64,000 bases of DNA from Sphingobacteriaceae bacterium (GTDB lineage Bacteria; Bacteroidota; Bacteroidia; Sphingobacteriales; Sphingobacteriaceae): contig JAQSWM010000005.1 in the NCBI GenBank assembly GCA_029266635.1, forward strand, positions 62,001 through 126,000, given 5' to 3'. The notes beneath the pieces are model-generated. The model searched no databases and was not told the origin of the DNA. It saw only the letters and a list, made by a program, of their open reading frames with translations. Positions 60,091-64,000 of the stretch are shown here, piece by piece (the first letter of the stretch is position 1; each line of letters begins with the position of its first letter). The position numbers and the translations under genes were made by a program.

Positions 60091-62520
60091 CTAACGCGAT
60101 GGTTGTTTCTTTTTTAATTGCAGATAATCCAGGTAGTACAGCACTTTGAACGACAGACTGTTGTTTTGAGGCGAATTCAGGATCTCGTCGAGGTTTTGGC
60201 GATATCCCGGATGTGCCTGCGTGGCACTTACAAATGAGGCGTCTTTCCAGGCTATGCTGAACTCGCTGCCGGGAGAAAATTGCCACTTGTAAACCATATC
60301 AATGTTGAATGTATTTAGGTTCCTGTCGGCATTGGCGATGGTAGTAGTGGTTGGTGCCAGGCTTCCGTCCGCCTGAAGATTATAGAAATCCTTGTTCTTG
60401 CGGCTTGACCAATAATGCCTCGCGACCAGCGTGATGCCCATCCTTGTGTTGAACGTGTAATTAGCATCTAAAGAGTTCTCTATCGTGTGGCGATCGAACC
60501 TTGAGAAAATTACCTGGTTTCCCGATTTGCCCGCCCAGCCTGCGGAATTGTAGTCTGGGCTGTAGGATACATCGTTGCCAATTTTGAACTTGTTGCTGAT
60601 TCTTAGATTCTGATAAAAGCCTACATCAAAGCCATTCCCATTGAAGCGTCTGGATTCACCATAGTACGAATACACGCCGACACTATATCGTTTGGTATGG
60701 TTTGAATTGATTTCGACGCCTGCACTCCATTGTGATAAGTCTTTGTAAATTGAACCATTTCTCGCCTCATAAAAATCGTTTGACGAAGGCCTGAGTTCCG
60801 TATTGGCATTGATTGACCACAAGTTTTTAAATTGAACGTATAGGCCATTATATATCCCAAAACTTTGATAAGTCATAGGTTTAAGGCGTTGCGAATAGCG
60901 CACCTGCATATAAGTGTGAAACTCATTGAAGTGTTTACCTTTATAAAGGTTCATCTCCGCGAATACAGAGTTGTTAAAGAAGTTCCGTTCGTTCATGATG
61001 CTGAGATCATTATCGTTGTACTTCGTATCAGTTAATACTTGCAGATAATTGTACACGAACTTTCCACTCTGTTTCCCGAACTTCAAATCATAACTATAAC
61101 CTGTTTGGCCTGGTGTTAAAACATTCCCCGACAGGTTGCTCACTCTGCCTGTTCCTTTGATGTTCCAGATATTTTTCTTGTCACTCACGTCAAACTGCAC
61201 AGCCGACACGTTGGCGTCGTAAGCCGATCCCTGACGTAGCACGTTTGTATTGATAAAGCTGACGGAAGAGTTGTTCTTCAAAGACTGATCAAATACAACG
61301 ATGTTATAATTGGTGAGAGGCTGATTTTCCACCAGCCGCTCGTTTCCCTGGGCATCCCGCACGATAGCATTCATGCGATTTGTAACGGCATTGAATACCC
61401 CTATCCCAAGCCCTTTGGCTGTACGGCCAGATACCTTAGTGGCGTTTAAGAGTTTTCCCTCTGTTGGCGCTTCGATTACGGTTTCTCCAGGCTGGAGCGC
61501 CAGGTTGTTAAAATATGCTGGATTTGATCCAACCCGACGAGAGTAGAATAAGTTTCCTTTGCTAAATAGCTCAGTTCCTTCAGTAAAAAACTGGCGGTTT
61601 TCATTGTATTGCACTTCAAATGGCGACAGGTTTAGCACCTGCCTGTCAGACTGCACCTGCCCAAAGTCAGGGACAAGTGTCATGTCCAGCGTAAAGCTTT
61701 GATTGATTCCGTACTTAATGTCCATTCCGCCGTTGAATGTGCCTGTTGTGTTCTTTACTCCGGGAAGGTTGTATGGATAGTTGTTCACGTAGCTTGAGAT
61801 GTAAGGAGAAACCGACAGCCGCAGAGGCGACTCAATGTTCTGGATGTTAGTCAGCTCTCCACCTTGATTGATGAAACCGTTTTGTGTTGGGTCGAGCGGG
61901 TTCCAAAAGGATTGTTGCTGAGTTTTGAACCGCTTCCTGATAAAGTTAACTCCCCAGGTTTGAATGTCTTTGCTGGAGAAGCGAAGGGCTGAATATGGAA
62001 TTCTAAATTCAGCCGACCATCCATCATTGTTTATTTTAACGTTGCTGAACCAAACGGCATCCCAGTTATCATCCTCACCGCCAACCTGCGAATACTTTGC
62101 GTCAAACTGCGAGCCGGCTGCTGTGATAAAGAAGCCGTTTCCGTTGATCTTATCCAGATACGGATCGAAAACAACCCCGAAAAAGTCAGCGTTTCCAACT
62201 TGGTCACGTGGCACAATTTCTCTTGCTATGCTGTCAGGATTAGCCTCGTGCATGTATGCAGCTACGTAAATTGCGGTGTTATCATATAGAACACGCACTT
62301 CCGTTTGCTGTCCTGGTGCCTCTTTCCTGCCGGGAGCAGGCCTAAGTTCCGTAAAGTCTGTAGCAACTTCAGCACTTTTCCATGCTTCATCGTTTAGATC
62401 TCCGTCTATTTTTATGTTCAGGTCAGTGCGGATAGCCCTTAATTGCCTGACCGGTTTTTGCGCATATGTGGTTAAACTTAGCCCCGCTAAGCTTAATATA
62501 GTGAGTAAATAAGTCTTCAT
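60091..62520 (-). CDS. DUF5916 outer-membrane protein with CBM9-like domain
   Basis: This 809-residue protein has a signal peptide (cleaved near TTYA-QK), an N-terminal CBM9-like domain (about 30-220; LNIKIDGDLNDEAWKSAEVA, FFGVVFDPYLDKINGNGFFI) and a large C-terminal domain (about 230-809) with beta-barrel-like alternating strands: FTLDMTLVPDFGQVQSDRQV, EVQYNENRQFFTEGTELFSK. This is the DUF5916 layout common in Bacteroidota. It may bind or import a glycan but no substrate is known. It is a single gene, convergent with the DUF3078 gene. Confidence 0.88.
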   Translation of the reverse strand: MKTYLLTILSLAGLSLTTYAQKPVRQLRAIRTDLNIKIDGDLNDEAWKSAEVATDFTELRPAPGRKEAPGQQTEVRVLYDNTAIYVAAYMHEANPDSIAREIVPRDQVGNADFFGVVFDPYLDKINGNGFFITAAGSQFDAKYSQVGGEDDNWDAVWFSNVKINNDGWSAEFRIPYSALRFSSKDIQTWGVNFIRKRFKTQQQSFWNPLDPTQNGFINQGGELTNIQNIESPLRLSVSPYISSYVNNYPYNLPGVKNTTGTFNGGMDIKYGINQSFTLDMTLVPDFGQVQSDRQVLNLSPFEVQYNENRQFFTEGTELFSKGNLFYSRRVGSNPAYFNNLALQPGETVIEAPTEGKLLNATKVSGRTAKGLGIGVFNAVTNRMNAIVRDAQGNERLVENQPLTNYNIVVFDQSLKNNSSVSFINTNVLRQGSAYDANVSAVQFDVSDKKNIWNIKGTGRVSNLSGNVLTPGQTGYSYDLKFGKQSGKFVYNYLQVLTDTKYNDNDLSIMNERNFFNNSVFAEMNLYKGKHFNEFHTYMQVRYSQRLKPMTYQSFGIYNGLYVQFKNLWSINANTELRPSSNDFYEARNGSIYKDLSQWSAGVEINSNHTKRYSVGVYSYYGESRRFNGNGFDVGFYQNLRISNKFKIGNDVSYSPDYNSAGWAGKSGNQVIFSRFDRHTIENSLDANYTFNTRMGITLVARHYWSSRKNKDFYNLQADGSLAPTTTTIANADRNLNTFNIDMVYKWQFSPGSEFSIAWKDASFVSATQAHPGYRQNLDEILNSPQNNSLSFKVLYYLDYLQLKKKQPSR

Positions 62521-62622
62521 ACCTTTTGCATATGACGCATTGTATTTGGTTTGGTTACACAGTTTTTGATTATTTCGGGCCGCGGGCTGCCAGAATTTTT
62601 AAAGCTTTAAGCTTTAAAATCA

Positions 62623-62630
62623 TAAATTTG
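62623..62630 (+). promoter_or_regulatory. Probable -7 element upstream of ffh
   Basis: TAAATTTG matches TAnnTTTG and is 23 bp before the ffh start. No TTTG at the expected -33 distance is seen. Confidence 0.4.
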
Positions 62631-62653
62631 CGCCTTAAAAGCTGATTATTACG

Positions 62654-63997
62654 ATGTTTGAGAATTTACAGGATAAACTTGACAGGGCGTTTAAAGTATT
62701 AAAAGGGCAGGGTACAATCACTGAGATCAACGTGGCTGAAACCATGAAAGAGATCAGGAAAGCGCTGCTGGATGCCGACGTAAATTATAAGACTGCAAAG
62801 GCTTTTACGGATGATGTAAAGGAGAAAGCGCTCGGGGAAAACGTTCTTACAGCAGTTTCGCCGGGGCAGTTGCTTACCAAAATCATGAACGATGAGCTGG
62901 CTGCGCTGATGGGCGGTACAGCTACTGAAGTTTCACTTTCTGCTAATCCAACTATAATCCTGATTGCGGGCTTAAACGGTGCGGGTAAAACCACCTTCTC
63001 CGGTAAGCTTGCCAACTTCATAAAAACCCAAAAAGGTCGCAAGCCTCTGTTGGTTGCCGGGGATGTTTACAGGCCTGCTGCGATAGACCAGTTGCAGGTA
63101 CTCGGAGGTCAGATCGGCGTTCCGGTGTATGCAAATCTTGAGTCAAAAGATCCTATCGCGATAGCAAATGAAGGTATCGCAGAAGCAAAAAGGAATGGCA
63201 ATAATGTTGTGATCATTGACACTGCCGGTCGTCTCGCTATTGACGAGGAAATGATGAACGAGATTTCTGCTGTAAAAGCCAGCACCAATCCCGATGAAAT
63301 TTTGTTCGTTGTTGATGCAATGACAGGTCAGGATGCAGTAAACACGGCCAAAGCCTTCAATGATCGTCTGGACTTTACCGGCGTTGTGCTCACCAAGCTT
63401 GATGGCGATACTCGTGGTGGTGCTGCGTTATCCATCAAATCTGTAGTAAACAAGCCTATCAAATTTATTGGTACCGGCGAGAAGATGGAAGCGCTGGATG
63501 TTTTCTATCCCGACAGGATGGCTTCCCGGATTTTGGGTATGGGCGATGTGGTTTCGTTGGTGGAGCGTGCGCAAATGCAGTTCGACGAGAAAGAAGCAGC
63601 CGAGCTACAAAAGAAAATCCGAAAGAATAAATTCGACTTCAACGACTTCATTGGTCAGATTCAGCAGATCAAAAAGATGGGGAACATGAAAGATTTGATG
63701 GGGATGATCCCGGGCGTTGGGAAGGCAATAAAAGACATTGATATTGACGACAATGCCTTCAAGCCAATTGAGTCTATCATCCGTTCTATGACTCCTCATG
63801 AACGTGAAAATCCCGACGTAATAAATCAAAGCCGCCGCGTGCGCATTGCCAAAGGCTCTGGCTGCGATATTACAGAAGTGAATAAGCTCATCAAGCAGTT
63901 CGATGATATGCGGAAAGTAATGAAGCAGTTTTCTAACCCAATGGCTGCCGCGAAGATGATGAAAGGCATGCCAAAAGTACCGTTCGGAAAAAGGTAA
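62654..63997 (+). CDS. ffh: Signal recognition particle protein Ffh
   Basis: This 447-residue GTPase targets nascent membrane proteins to the translocon. The N domain (about 1-85) is followed by the G domain with LIAGLNGAGKTTFSGKLANF (P-loop, about 103-122), GDVYRPAAIDQL, DTAGRLAIDEEM, and TKLDGDTRGGAALSI. The Met-rich M domain (about 300-447; SNPMAAAKMMKGMPKVPFGK) binds 4.5S RNA. Length is normal. It is complete, ending 3 bp before the window end, and is divergent from the DUF5916 gene. Confidence 0.97.
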   Translation: MFENLQDKLDRAFKVLKGQGTITEINVAETMKEIRKALLDADVNYKTAKAFTDDVKEKALGENVLTAVSPGQLLTKIMNDELAALMGGTATEVSLSANPTIILIAGLNGAGKTTFSGKLANFIKTQKGRKPLLVAGDVYRPAAIDQLQVLGGQIGVPVYANLESKDPIAIANEGIAEAKRNGNNVVIIDTAGRLAIDEEMMNEISAVKASTNPDEILFVVDAMTGQDAVNTAKAFNDRLDFTGVVLTKLDGDTRGGAALSIKSVVNKPIKFIGTGEKMEALDVFYPDRMASRILGMGDVVSLVERAQMQFDEKEAAELQKKIRKNKFDFNDFIGQIQQIKKMGNMKDLMGMIPGVGKAIKDIDIDDNAFKPIESIIRSMTPHERENPDVINQSRRVRIAKGSGCDITEVNKLIKQFDDMRKVMKQFSNPMAAAKMMKGMPKVPFGKR

Positions 63998-64000
63998 CTC

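Noticed and set aside
1-64000. tRNA, rRNA, CRISPR, insertion sequence or prophage
   Set aside because: I looked for repeated spacer arrays, transposase motifs, cloverleaf-like blocks and rRNA signatures and found none that convinced me. Short tRNAs could still be missed by eye.

Overview
The window is a stretch of chromosome from a Bacteroidota bacterium, most likely of the family Sphingobacteriaceae (Pedobacter or Mucilaginibacter type). This rests on gldH, a RicT-type PSP1 protein upstream of it, DUF3078 and DUF5916 outer-membrane proteins, GH172, a pdhA-pdhC pair without pdhB, several promoters of the Bacteroidota type (TTTG, about 19 bp, TAnnTTTG) and A-rich leaders without a clear Shine-Dalgarno. 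I saw no rRNA, tRNA, CRISPR array, intact insertion sequence or prophage. Most of the window is core genome, with two accessory-looking blocks.

Layout: 1-3.2 kb, the end of nusA and infB. 3.3-9.7 kb, a surface-glycan locus: two methyltransferases, a GT9-like protein, two family 2 glycosyltransferases and an MsbA-like ABC exporter. 9.8-20 kb, a mixed block with meaB, an aminopeptidase P, a strongly promoted OmpA-type porin, a 47-residue membrane peptide coupled to ridA, an EamA permease, recG, an M28 peptidase and an MFS permease. 20-27.2 kb, mostly minus strand: an ABC exporter, frr, pyrH, nagA, tsf, rpsB, rpsI and rplM. This is the conserved translation cluster with nagA inserted between tsf and pyrH. 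28-35.5 kb: pdhC-pdhA, an NlpC/P60 hydrolase, the ligase-associated Lhr-type helicase, a small beta-barrel and a CsbD-like protein. 35.6-37.3 kb: an S41 protease.

37.4-52 kb is the main accessory region. A divergent uronate/Entner-Doudoroff module (KDG kinase; KDPG aldolase, hexuronate permease, GapN-like dehydrogenase) lies next to exported polysaccharide-degrading enzymes: a sulfatase, a clan GH-A-like lipoprotein, a GH43-like lipoprotein, a sialate O-acetylesterase-like protein and a GH172 enzyme. Together they suggest stripping a sulfated, acetylated, uronate-containing glycan, importing uronate and sending KDPG to pyruvate plus 3-phosphoglycerate. There is no SusC/SusD pair or sensor in the window, so the link is inference. 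The GapN-like enzyme lacks the usual catalytic glutamate of its superfamily.

52-64 kb returns to core genes: gldH-ricT-holB (coupled by overlapping stop/start codons), ruvX, an O-methyltransferase, two tandem glucosaminidase-LysM proteins, a CarboxypepD-like exported protein coupled to a 107-residue protein with an HEKIH motif, a DUF3078 protein, a DUF5916 protein and ffh. Low-complexity GTTGTGGGTTG/CAACCCACAAC-type sequence occurs at three places: between rpsB and tsf, between holB and ruvX, and in frame inside the helicase gene.
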